Source: Tribonema minus (lineage: Eukaryota > Sar > Xanthophyceae > Tribonematales > Tribonemataceae). From it: DNA of 64,000 nucleotides. This document shows, piece after piece, positions 31,604-42,091 of the stretch. The stretch's first letter is position 1. Each line of letters starts with the position of its first letter. A program made the translations under genes and the position numbers. The notes beneath the pieces were generated by a model that was not told where the DNA came from, made no database searches, and worked only from the letters and a program-made list of their open reading frames with translations. The stretch lies in NCBI GenBank assembly GCA_017506865.1, contig JAFCMP010000089.1, positions 62,001-126,000 of the forward strand. The letters run 5' to 3'.

Positions 31604-34600
31604 TCATGCAGCATTGCCGCCGCCGCTTCGCCTGCGCGCCACGACGGCGTTGGCCGGCGCGCCGTGCGCCCCTGCCGTCGCCGCCGCCGCTGCCGCCGCC
31701 GCCGCGCGCCGCGCCGCCTCGCGGTCGCGCGCCGCCTGCACGCGCTCGCACGCCGGCTTGACCCACGCCGTCGCACGCGGCAGGGCTCGCGCGGCGGCGT
31801 AATCGACGAGGAAGCCCGGCACGGCGCGCTGCACGCGCAGGCTCGCCACGAGCCAGACGCGCGAGACGCCGGCGCGCCCCTCGGGCGCGGGCTCGACGTA
31901 CCAGACGCCGCGCGCCTGCAGGGGTGGGGGGGGGTTGAGGAGGGGGGGGGTTGAGCGGGGGGTGGTGCGTGTGTGGCGTGGCGCGCACCGCGCAGCGCGC
32001 GGCGATGGCGCCGCGGACGTGCACGAGCACGCGCAGGCGGCGCCCGCCGCGTGGCGTGTCGCGCATGCGACGGCGCAAGTGCCATCTGCAGATCCACAGG
32101 GGTCCATGGACTGGGCGTTACAGACTGGGCGTTCCAGGGGTCTGCCCCCGGCCTGGCATGATGAAGTTAATCTCTCCAACTGCTCTTAGATCAGCGGGGA
32201 CTGCGGAGGCGATGGCCACGCCAGCAGGCGGCTGCGCCATGATGAGCTCTCACGGGGCGCTGCAAGGTCGTCCAGGTGAAGTTTGATGTGAGTGTCAGGG
32301 AAACGAGTAGATGATGCACGCGCCTCCACTGGAGAGCGTCACTCACCGGCCGCGACGCGCGGCCGGCAGCGGCATTGCTCGACTGCGCCAAAAGCGCGTG
32401 CGCAGCATGCGCGTGATAGAAAGCAACTACCTGTGCGACACCACCTAACTTCAACTCTGAGTTGAAGAGTGCCCTGCACGTTGCGTCGACGCTCGTGATA
32501 GAAGCAACTACCTACGCGACACCCACCCAACTCCTGCTCTGAGTTGAAGTACGCGAAGCGCGGTTGACGCACCTCTTTGAACAGCCCCGCGCCCGCCGCT
32601 GTGGGGTCGAGCTGAAACTCGACCGTGCCCGCGGACGGGCGCGCCGTGAGCAGCACGCGCACCAGCAGGCGGAAGCGGCTGATGACAAACTCCGCGTGGG
32701 TGGCGGGACCGCGCGCGCCGAGCAGCCGCACCTCGCGCACCGTGTCCATGAGGTCCTGGAGGGGGGTTTAGGGGGGGGTGGTGGGGGGATGGGGGGGGGG
32801 GGCGTGAGGTTTTGGGGAGCGGGGCTGGCGGAGGCTGCGATGGCACACACGGTGGCGTGGGCACCGAGAGCAGCTGCGCATCGTTATGCCTGCAGGTAGA
32901 GTCTCGTGAGGCGCGACCGATTCTGCGACGGCGCTGGCGGCTGTGAAAATGTGATGGTACAGTATTATGCTGGACTTACAAGACGAGACTGCAGCGGCGG
33001 ACACGGATTAACAGTGGGACGTGGCGGTGCGAGGACTCTGTTGCAATCATGCAGCGTCCAAGGAAGCCATGCCGGCACTGCTACCACTGCCGGCACTGCT
33101 ACTACGTGGGCAGTTGCCTTTGAGAGCAGCAGCTAGGAATATATTGGCGATGGCGTGCAAAAACGTGAAGCTTACTTGCAAAAGCGACCAAGGCAGGTAC
33201 AAAACTTTGGCTTGAGGAGATCCCTGGGATGCGCTCGATATGACGCGCCAGACCACTTTTGCGCCAGACTCCTTTTTGGTGAGGTTTCAGGCAAGAAGCT
33301 GGGGACTCTGCCAACACGGGCAGCTGGACCGAGACCAGAATAATGGCGACGCTCGTGAGCCAACACAACAGCATCCCACAAAAAATTGAGTACACAAATA
33401 GAATGCAGAAGCAGAAGCTGACTGCGCACCGCCGTGCCAGGGGTTTTAACATGTGCAAGACATCGGCATTCTGAGGTTGAAACAGCTGCCTGCTCCTCTT
33501 CTAAAAATTCCGCACTAGCACCAGTGGCAGTTGCAGGAAGGTTCTCAAAGGTAGATGGCACGTGCTGCTTCTGAGCCCTGATAATACAACAACATCAGAT
33601 GCTGCCGGTCAACTGCCACCTACGAACGACAGTAGCAGATGCGTCGGCTGACCAAGCAACGCGCTCGGCGCTCGCCAGCAGCAGGCGTGCATGTAATGAG
33701 AACCAAACGAGGTAATGTCTGTGCCATGTTCAAATGCTGTCTTCATGTAAATGTCCATGCGCCCTTCACCAGGTCTTAGCACCACAAGACATGGGTGCAG
33801 ACAGCGGAGCCCATCACAACCGTTTGCGCTGGGGTCGGCCGTGCACTCACCGCATACGCCGAGTAGCTCTGCAGCAGCTCCAGCACAGTGCCTGGCTCCG
33901 CCTTCACATCCACAGCAAAGAATCCGCTGCCCGCACCCCCAACACGAGTCTGCCGCTCCACTTTCTCCCCCCTCGCCAGAGCCTTCCTGTCCCCCAGCGT
34001 CAGCGATGGCAGCACTACCTCGCTGTTGGGAACCGGGGCAGGCCGCGGTTCCGTAGCTTGATAATCCTGATGGTACTGCTGTTGCTGCAGCTGCTGCAAC
34101 TGCTGCTGCTGAGCGCGTCGTTGTGCTGCGCGCCTCGCTGCAGCGAGGACTTCTGCTCTGCGGTCGCTGGACAGGACCCACAGCGGCAGGGAGCTTTTGC
34201 GGCTCTGCGAAACGGTGGTGAAGCGTCTGCTGGAAGAAGACTGGGCTGGCTCCGGTCGAAGAGGTGCAGCAGCGGCACGCCTCGGCGTTGCCTGGGCATT
34301 GTGATGACTTGGCAGATGCGTGAAGGCGGAGTGGCTTGCACGCCTTGTGCGAGGGCCAGCTCTCCCATGCGCCCGCCGCCCCAGCTGTCGTTTCAGATGA
34401 CGGCGCAAAAAGATTGGATGTGGGTCAGGCATTTCATTTGCTGCTCAATTATTGCTTGGCGGTCATGATGGACATTTGCAAGCCAGTCAGCAAAAACGAA
34501 ATGGTGCCATGCTCTAGTAAAAGATGATGACTGCACACCTCTGCATACGCGAGAACTCCGTCCGCGCACTCACCCAAAAAACTGCTTCCCCATGCACTGC

Positions 34601-34738
34601 TGCAAAGATGAGGCAGAGCAGGGCCACGGCCGACACCGACTGCAGGTATGTTGCGTTCCGGCTTCTGGACCAGCGCGCTCGACGCGCTGCTCCGTTTGAG
34701 ACCTCCATTGCAGCACCATCCCCCTTTTCCTCCATCAT
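31604..34738 (-). CDS. SRPBCC/START-like lipid- or ligand-binding protein with N-terminal membrane anchor
   Basis: Exons (minus): 34738-34574, 34204-33851, 32755-32573, 31915-31604. All junctions are phase 0; 337 residues, stop TGA. Exon 1 has one hydrophobic segment (VSAVALLCLIFAAVHG), a signal anchor. Exon 2 has a Gln-rich stretch, then RGEKVERQTRVGGAGSGFFA and DVKAEPGTVLELLQSYSAY. Exon 3 has DLMDTVREVRLLG and HAEFVISRFRLLVRVLLTAR. Exon 4 has GVWYVEPAPEG and a C-terminal helix near YAAARALPRATAWVKP. The order and patterns match polyketide cyclase/START-like (SRPBCC) proteins, which bind hydrophobic ligands in a helix-grip pocket. The ligand is unknown. The start of exon 2 is the least certain boundary. 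The C terminus after WVKPACERVQ is Ala-rich and may be extended by alternative splicing. Confidence 0.7.
32412..32555 (-). repeat. Tandem duplication within an SRPBCC intron
   Basis: The segment gatagaaagcaactacctgt (near 32415) and the segment gatagaagcaactacctacg (near 32497) start two copies about 82 bp apart. Both run into a ctctgagttgaagt stretch. It lies just downstream of the exon ending at 32573. Confidence 0.8.
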
Positions 34739-35124
34739 GAGCAAAGGCCTCCTCCAGCAGCAACACCCTTCACCGCCAGCCCGCCTCAATGCTCCAGCGC
34801 CACTGGTGCTTCCTAACAAGCAAGCACCCACAGCTACACACCCTGTAAGCAGCTAAGCTGCTTGTGTGCCGGGCTACTCGCGCAGCGGAGCTCAGGCCGT
34901 CACATCAAAAGGTTCAACTTCAAAGATCTTGTACGAAGTAACCGCTTGAAGTGTACTCGTAACGTCCAAACGCCAACGGCAGGGTCCGGATGGGTCTACT
35001 TCAACTCGCCGGGAAGGCGCGCGCCCGGAAGGAAGCTCTATTCTGCACACCTCGTGAACCGAGCAGAATAAAGAAGGTAGTGCTAGCTGGCCGGCGTGCG
35101 ACAGGAATAGATTGATCGGCAGGC
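34739..35124. promoter_or_regulatory. Probable bidirectional promoter, SRPBCC/coiled-coil
   Basis: The 386 bp between the two divergent ATGs (34738 minus, 35125 plus) must hold both 5' ends. It contains a ttcaacttcaaag word near 34914 but no recognisable core promoter element. Confidence 0.45.
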
Positions 35125-38100
35125 ATGTCGCTGCAGCGGTCGTCAGACCTGAAGGTGTTGCGAGTCGTGATGGCGGAAGCCATGCGCGATGGCGATACGG
35201 CTCTACTGGCGAAGCTCACAATGGACGTTCTTGCGCAGGTCAGCAACTTAGCTGCAATGCTGGTGAAGCCATTTGGTAGTTGTACACACGTCTGCCTCTT
35301 CGTATGCCTTCAAGCAAGGCCGTGAACGCTGGCCACCGCGAAGCGACTCACGGGCTCAGCAGGCGATCATGAGCCGAGGGCTTCGTGTTAAGCCCATTCA
35401 ACGAATCACAAGCTGCTACCGCTATGCATGTCTGGAGCTTGCCAGAGCTCGGCAATTGGTTGTGGACGACGCTGTGGGCGACGCTGTCTGTCGTGATTGC
35501 TTGCCGTGGCGATGGCTCTCCCTGCGTCATGTTTTTGAGTTCAAGCATGTTCGAGTTCGGCGTGCATGCAGGCCAGTGTATTACTGACCCGCCCTTGCTT
35601 AATGTCCCATGGTACCGCCGAGGCGCGCAGATGCAAAGGATTGCCGACGGTTGTCACTCGCCCACCAAGCCATCAGGGGCTAAGAGCCTCAGTCAGGCGC
35701 CTGTGACCGCGAGTGTCGAAAGCAACGAGGAAACAGGGGCCCTCCGCAGGTGTGGATGGACATTGCGTTGATAGTGCCACAGGGTACATTGCAGAGCAAC
35801 GATATTCTCCTATCGGAGAAGCTGAAACAAGCACGGCCACAACACCTCAGCACACATCAAGTCAGCATCCGCGATGAGTATTGAGTAGAGAGTTAACATC
35901 AGCAAATCGCAAGCAGGCCGACACTACAGTAGCAATTCATTGCTGACAAGTGCATGTCGAAGACTGTGAGAATTTGATCGCATGCATGCAGCAACAATGC
36001 CAATGTAGCAAAGCACTCCTCAAGCTCTCTAGTGCTTGTACACCCGCAGTCCACTGGATGCGAGCCTGCCATTCAGACTCCTTCTCCCTTGTGTGCCCGG
36101 GGCCATCCTGCCATGGCGTAGAGTCCCTGACGGTTCGCTTTCAACACCAACGATCAAATGCAGCAAGCGCCTTGAACTTGGGTACGTGGACGCACACATC
36201 AAGTGCGCCTGTACACTAAGCGAACCGCCGCTGCCTGCCGCCGCCAGGCGCGCGGCGCACGCGGAGGCCGCGCTGCGCACCGAGACGGCGGCGCGCCAGC
36301 GCGCGCAGGCGCAGCTCGCGGAGAGGGACCAGCGGCTGAGCGCTGAGACACTGGCCAGGTGGCGCGCGCAGCTGGCGCTGAGCGAGAAGGACGAGGCGTC
36401 GCGCGCCGCGCTGCGCGACGCGGCGGCGGCGCGGCAGCGCGTGGAGAAGCAGCTCGCCGAGAAAGAGAAGGAGCTGCAGACGGAGAGGGCAGAGAATGCC
36501 GAGGAGGAGGAGGATGTGAGTGCTGCGAGTGCGTCGCGGTGGCCACTTTCTGTTGCTGTGCGGCGCTGTGTCTGACTGAAAGCCACGCGACGACGTCTGC
36601 GCGCTGCACGTGGGTAGTTGACAGTCAGCCGGCGCAGGACGTTGAACCAATGTTCTGGACCTGCTTAAACCTGTCTTGCAGTGAATGCTGCACTAGCTCC
36701 ATCGCACAACAAAGAAATCACAACAAAGAAATCGTATGTTTGACATCGTGCACCGGTTTGGTATGGTGAGAGAAGTATGTAAACCCAAGTGCTCTGCCAG
36801 TCTCAAACTAGAGGTGTAGAACAAGGCATGCATGTTTGCGAATGATGGACGAGATCTACAAGGCCATGCGACGCACCGCAGAGGAGTGAGGCTGTACCGA
36901 GCGTCCTGTGAGCGCTTCCGCCGCAAGTTTCATGATGCTCAAGCATCTGCTTGACAGCACTGGTGATGCTACAGCTGCATCTTGAAGTCGCGCACCGCAG
37001 CCACTGCAGATGCAGGATTGTCAACTGCGCACCTGGGGTGGCCATGGTATGTTGAGTGCCTGCATCCGCAGCGCAGCATATGCGCTAGTTGAGTGCCGAC
37101 ATCTGCAGCGCAATATGCGCTAGTGGACGTGCGTTCAACCCACTAGCTGACCTGTTCTCAATGGCTGCTGTACTGCATTGCACTGTGTTGTACTTGCTGT
37201 GTGCCGCAGCTCGAGCAGCAGGTGGCGAAAGCAAAGGCTGAGGTGGGTTTGTTCACGATGTCATTGTATGTTGCGGTGACGTAATATTCTGCTGCCAGGA
37301 GCTGCAGTGTCGCTGCTGATGAATTACGCGGTGCTGCAGTGTGCACCCCGCTGTTGCACTTGAATGCAACAGTGGAAACTAGCCCTTCAAGTCTGATGGA
37401 TGTCCATTGAATGCCTTTAAAGCACTGTTTCATGGTGCTGACACTAATTGTCGCTCAATTCATGCTCTGAATGGATGCTGATAACACCACATCTTACATG
37501 GTACTTGCGTACAGTTCGGCATACGCAGGATCAAAAGTGACATACTGTAACTGTGAGGCAATTCGTGAAATTCGCATTTGCGTTAGGGCTTGATGTGAAG
37601 TTGGTGCACAATTTGAAGTCGCATCTGGGCCTGTAGCATGCAAGGCGTGAACCACCAGCGGGTTCAGCCGCCAACATGCACAGCTATGAATGATGATGAT
37701 TCTACCCTCTTCATTGGCACGCAACCATTCACAAATGAGGTCTTGATGATCTCACTGAGAAATCAGGCCTCAACAGTCTGTTGCGCAGCAGTGCACCAGC
37801 TTGCCTTACGCTGAGGACTTCATACCCTAGCTGGGGCGAAGGTGAGCGATGCTGCCGCGTTTTAATTGTGTTTTCAATCGAGGCGTTCTGTTTTTTTTCG
37901 CAGTGGTTTTAATCGTGCTCCTTGCTTTCATTGTCCCAGAAGGTCTCTCTCATCGTATTATCCGCAGTAGCAGTCAAATGCGCGGATTTCAATGGTACAG
38001 ACGACCATGTGTACTGCCGATGTGTACCACACTGAACTGTATTTTTATTCACTTCCGCTTGAGGCGGACACTCTATTCTGCACCACATCTTATACAGTAC

Positions 38101-39258
38101 GTATGCTCCTAGTAGCTTGTGCGCGCCTTCCCTGCTGGGATATCTCAAGCACACACGTTCACAAAGCTGCCCCTGTAGGGAGTTGCGTACATGTAGAGTA
38201 TGTGCAGTGTAGACACCATTCCATTGGCGACTGGCACCAGATGCGCTCAAGTGCACCCCCATCCCACCCAACTTGAACTGTAGCTGAACTGTAGCTGAAC
38301 TGTACCACACTGTACTTGCGCATCTCGCAGACGCAGAAGCAGACAAAGACCATCATGGCCTACGTCAGGGACCTCAGAAAGACGCACCGCCAGGTTAGCG
38401 CCGGCAATGTTCATGAAAATGTTGAAGCCAGGAAGCGTGAAGCTGTTGCGCGTGTATTAATTTTCGCTTAGGGCCTGAAAAAGCCCAGCGTTCATACTCA
38501 AAGTGCTCATATTCACACACGCCATCACATGCAGCTGTGTGGCAGCACACTTGCAGGATATGCACTATATAGGCTGCTGGTTTGTGGGGTGTGTGTGGTG
38601 ATGCGCAGACGCGAAGTGCCAGTGTGCGACCGGAAACCGCTTCTACAACGTCCACCGATTACTGCAATTAGGTGCTCCCGCACCATTTGCTTTAGATTAA
38701 GGGGATTAAGGGGGGGAGGAGAGGCATGTCCTGCTTCGGGCTAGGCATGTGCGTCACATCAAGCTTTTGTAGTTGAAGTTGACTGGCGCTTCACGGCGCT
38801 TCGCTCACACGCACCGTCCCGGCGCCTCGCAATTTCCGCAGGAGCTCGCCGCGCTGCAGCTGAGCGTTGACGCCAAGACAGCGCAGCTCGCCGACACGGA
38901 CAACAAGGCGACAGCGCTCAAGCAACAGGTGACAACGCTCAAGCAACTGGTGGCAGAGCTCAGCGCGCAGCAGCGCTCCGATGACCGTCCCGCCAGCGGG
39001 CCCGCATGCGTGCCTGACTGCAGCGCTGTCGCTGCTGCTGCCGCTGCTGCCGGCGCCGCCGCCGCTGTCACCGGCGCCGCCGCCGCCCCAGCCGCGACCA
39101 AGAAGAAGGCGGGCAAGGGCAAGGCGCGCAAGCGGCGCTGCGAGGCGGCGGCGCAGCGCGTTTGTGCGGGTGCTGCGGCCGCTGGGCCGAGCGCTGTCTC
39201 CGTGCAGTCTGTGCCGGCGTCGACGTTCGTGCCGCTGCCGCTCTTCTGGTGGCTGTAG
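35125..39258 (+). CDS. Coiled-coil protein with basic C terminus
   Basis: Supported exons: 35125-35238 (start MSLQRSSDLKVLRVVMAEAM), about 36248-36515, 37210-37242, 38331-38393, 38842-39258 (stop TAG). The last four join in phase 0. The first does not join exon 2 in phase, so at least one exon between 35239 and 36247 is missing or the exon 2 acceptor differs. Exon 2 is a long Ala/Glu/Arg heptad-like helix (AEKEKELQTERAENAEEEED). The third exon is only 33 bases (LEQQVAKAKAE). The last exon continues the coil (TALKQQVTTLKQLVAELSAQ), then an Ala-rich stretch, a basic KKKAGKGKARKRR cluster and the hydrophobic end FVPLPLFWWL. No family was recognised. It is probably a structural or scaffold protein; the basic cluster could be a nuclear signal. 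Confidence 0.6.
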
Positions 39259-41530
39259 CGGCGCCGTTGCTGTCGACGCGGCTCGCCATGCGCGCTTGCT
39301 ATGGTGCCGACTGTGCGATTGTCGTGCGACTGGGACGCGAACGGGCGCGGTGGCCCTGGCGAGCGCCGTTGTTCGCCGCGGAACGCCTGATGAACAGCTG
39401 CGCGCTCCCTGATCCTGAGTGTCTAGAACGAGGTCCGATGTGCATATGGCTACTAGCTGGTGAGAACAACGCAATGAGAATCAGGAGGGGGATAGGAGGG
39501 TATATGAGCAGTGGCAACAGATGTTGCACTTTGCTGCTGCAGCCCCCGGTATGTAAAGGGCGCATTGAGGTGGCGCGGACACCATTAACAAGACGGGGGC
39601 GCGCAAACTGCATGGGCCCATGATAAGCTTTGCGTGTACTTCAAAAGTATTGTAGACTGTTCGTATGTTGACAAGTGTCCGACCGGGGGAGCGAATGAAC
39701 GCGACAATGGGTTACGGTGCACATCTTGGCCCGAGATTTGGAGTTCACAATCTAAACCGCGTCCTGGAAGCTGCTGCGGCGCATGGCGGGTGTAACGACT
39801 GAAGTAATTGCTTGCACTGGCAGACCGCAGGCACAGGCTGTGCCTCTGTGCACAAGCTGGTGTGCCCAGTCAGCTTGTCCGCATCTGGCCATGTGCGACG
39901 AGCACACTGAATGCGCAAATATTTGCTGAGTTTGAGGCGTGCTGCTTTGCATTGAAAGTTTGCTGCTGCTGCATTACATGGACTCTGACAAGGCAGTCTG
40001 CATGTAAGCATCAGCACTCTTCTTTGCATGATTGAGGATTGCAATGGCCATTGGCGCTTCTCTGCCAAGGCATGCATCTGTTTGCTGAACATACCTTCAC
40101 CCCGGAAGTCCCGAGAGCATATCGGGTGCAAATGGGTGCAAGGAGCATGCAACACCATACATCCGCATGATGGCAGGAGTTCGCTCACAGCGTAATTTCA
40201 AACGAGACGCGCTGCCGTGAATAGGCATTCAGGCCTGATATCATGAATTTGTGCATGCTCTACACCAGCGTTTAAGACATGTGGGGAATGGCGCCCGGCC
40301 AGCATGCCATACATTGAAGAGCCAGGTGTATATGTGCACTGAAAACAGACCAGCGTCATGCGAACCACGATCGCAGATGGAGGCGCTGCAGCAGCAGCAA
40401 CGCGCCGCCGCTGCCACAGCACAGAATGCATAGAACGCAACTGGCGTACTGTCAGGACAAACTTTACGTGAACACAAATAGCGACCCAGCGTGGCGGGTC
40501 ATGCATGTCGTGCAGAAAGGCGCATGCGGCATTGGCAGTGTTATTCATGGCATGTCGTTGCCACAGTAGTGCGCACTGCCCTACTAAAACTTCGACTGAA
40601 CGAATGACGACAAAGGCGTGCATGTCGCAGAATGGCGCATTGCGGCATTGGCAGTATCATTAATAGCATGTCATCTGCGTGTGCGAATATGTATGTGGTC
40701 ACCAACGTAGTGCTGGCACGCGGCCGCCAGCGGCGCTGCTGCTGTCACATTTTCATCAGCGTCGTCATTCATTGATACGTCAGCGATGTGAGCAGCGATG
40801 GACTACACCGACCGAGATCATCAGCATGGTGTTCCATATAAGCGCGCATGCCGATGGGCTGCTGGTCGTGCTAATTGCTGACGTAGGCACTATCGCATCA
40901 GTCACACTGACGGCTGGCGCCTCTTGCGCCGCGGCTAAGCACATCGCGCGCTTGCCTGTCAGCGAGCACAGCATTCTGACACCAGAGGCTGCACGTAGCA
41001 CCGGCAGCACGTGGAGCGCTCGTGGGATGGCACCGCCGCTGAGCACTGATGTACTGCAAACGATGCCAGCTTGCGCGCGGCGGCGCCGCGCTGCCGACGA
41101 CGAGCGCGCGCCAGGCACTTTGGCTGTGCGGCCTGCGCGCTCCGTCATCGTGGGGAGGACTGCACGCGCCGCCGCAGAGCGCGCCTGCCGCGGATTCGGC
41201 TGCGGCGTTCGCTGCGTCCAGGGTCGCCGCGTGCCACGCAGCGGCAGACGCGCGCGGCGTGTCGCACGCTCAGGTGCTGCCGGCGCATTCGTGCTGTGCA
41301 CTGCAGGGCTCAGCCGTATGGAGCGCTGCGGCTTGCGCGCGTGCTGCCGCAGCGCCGATGCACCGGCAAGCTGCGCCTTCAACTTGGCATCCCAGCGTCC
41401 AGGCGGGCAAGTTTGCACGTGCCCGGTCGCCGTGCAGCAGCAGCAGCGGGCGGCGGCGGCGGCAGCAGCGGCAGCGGCGTCGACGGCTTGCGTGCACGCT
41501 CGCGATGCTTTCTCAGCGCCTCCTCTCGTC
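39259..41530. other. No supported gene
   Basis: Open frames of up to 433 codons (40679-41980 plus, 40780-41532 minus) overlap on opposite strands. They are Arg/Ala-rich without motifs, as expected by chance at this composition. A short tandem duplication is listed separately. Confidence 0.4.
40501..40680. repeat. Tandem duplication of about 118 bp
   Basis: The segment near 40505-40560 (cgcatgcggcattggcagtg, then ttattcatggcatgtc) is repeated near 40622-40676 (gcattgcggcattggcagta, then tcattaatagcatgtc). Confidence 0.8.
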
Positions 41531-41534
41531 AATC

Positions 41535-41990
41535 ACGATGAGTGGCCTGTTGAGCATGCTGGCCGCCGTGTAGTCAGGCGCCTGGCGCACGCGGCCAAGT
41601 CCACGGCTTGGCGCGCAGCGCAGCGCGAGGACGTTGGCAGCTGTGGCTGCGTTGCCCAGCAGCGGCGGCCGCAGCAGCACCAGCAGCAGCGGCGGTGGCA
41701 GCGGCAGAAGCAGTGGCGGCGGCAGCAGCGGCGGCGGCGGCAGCGGCGGCGGCGCCAGACGTGGCGGCGGCGGCAGCAGCAGCGGCAGTGGCAGCAGAAG
41801 CAGCATCGGATGCAGCTGAAGCAGCAGCAGCGGCAGAGGCCGCAGCGGCGGCGTGCCATCGGTCACTTACGCGCTGCGTCCACAGTGCAGCTCCCTCCTC
41901 TATCAGCGCTCAGATGCATGGCCTCTCGAACGCCCCCGTCGCCGCCCAGTCCGGCGCCGCGAGCACGCGCCCACAACTGATCACACAGCA
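41535..41990 (-). repeat. Echoes of the 3' coding end of the isoaspartyl dipeptidase gene
   Basis: The real gene ends ATGMFERPLV-stop at 42092. Downstream, 41905-41990 encodes a diverged copy (RVLAAPDWAATGAFERP) and 41535-41640 an even more diverged one (AASMLNRPLIV). Nucleotide matches include gagcacgcgccc and gcgcagcgcgagg in both the real copy and the first echo. Poly-Ala (CAG/GCG) repeats fill the spaces. Confidence 0.8.
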
Positions 41991-42091
41991 CAGCGCGAGG
42001 CCGACAGCGGCTGCGAGTGTGAATCCGTCAGCAGCAGCAGCAGCAGCAGCAGCAGCACCAGCAGCGGCGGCAGCGGCACTGCATATCCCTC

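Noticed and set aside
40679..41980. 433-codon open frame on the plus strand
   Set aside because: Overlaps a 250-codon frame on the other strand and the dipeptidase 3' echoes; Arg/Ala/Gln-rich without motifs; expected by chance in GC-rich repeats.
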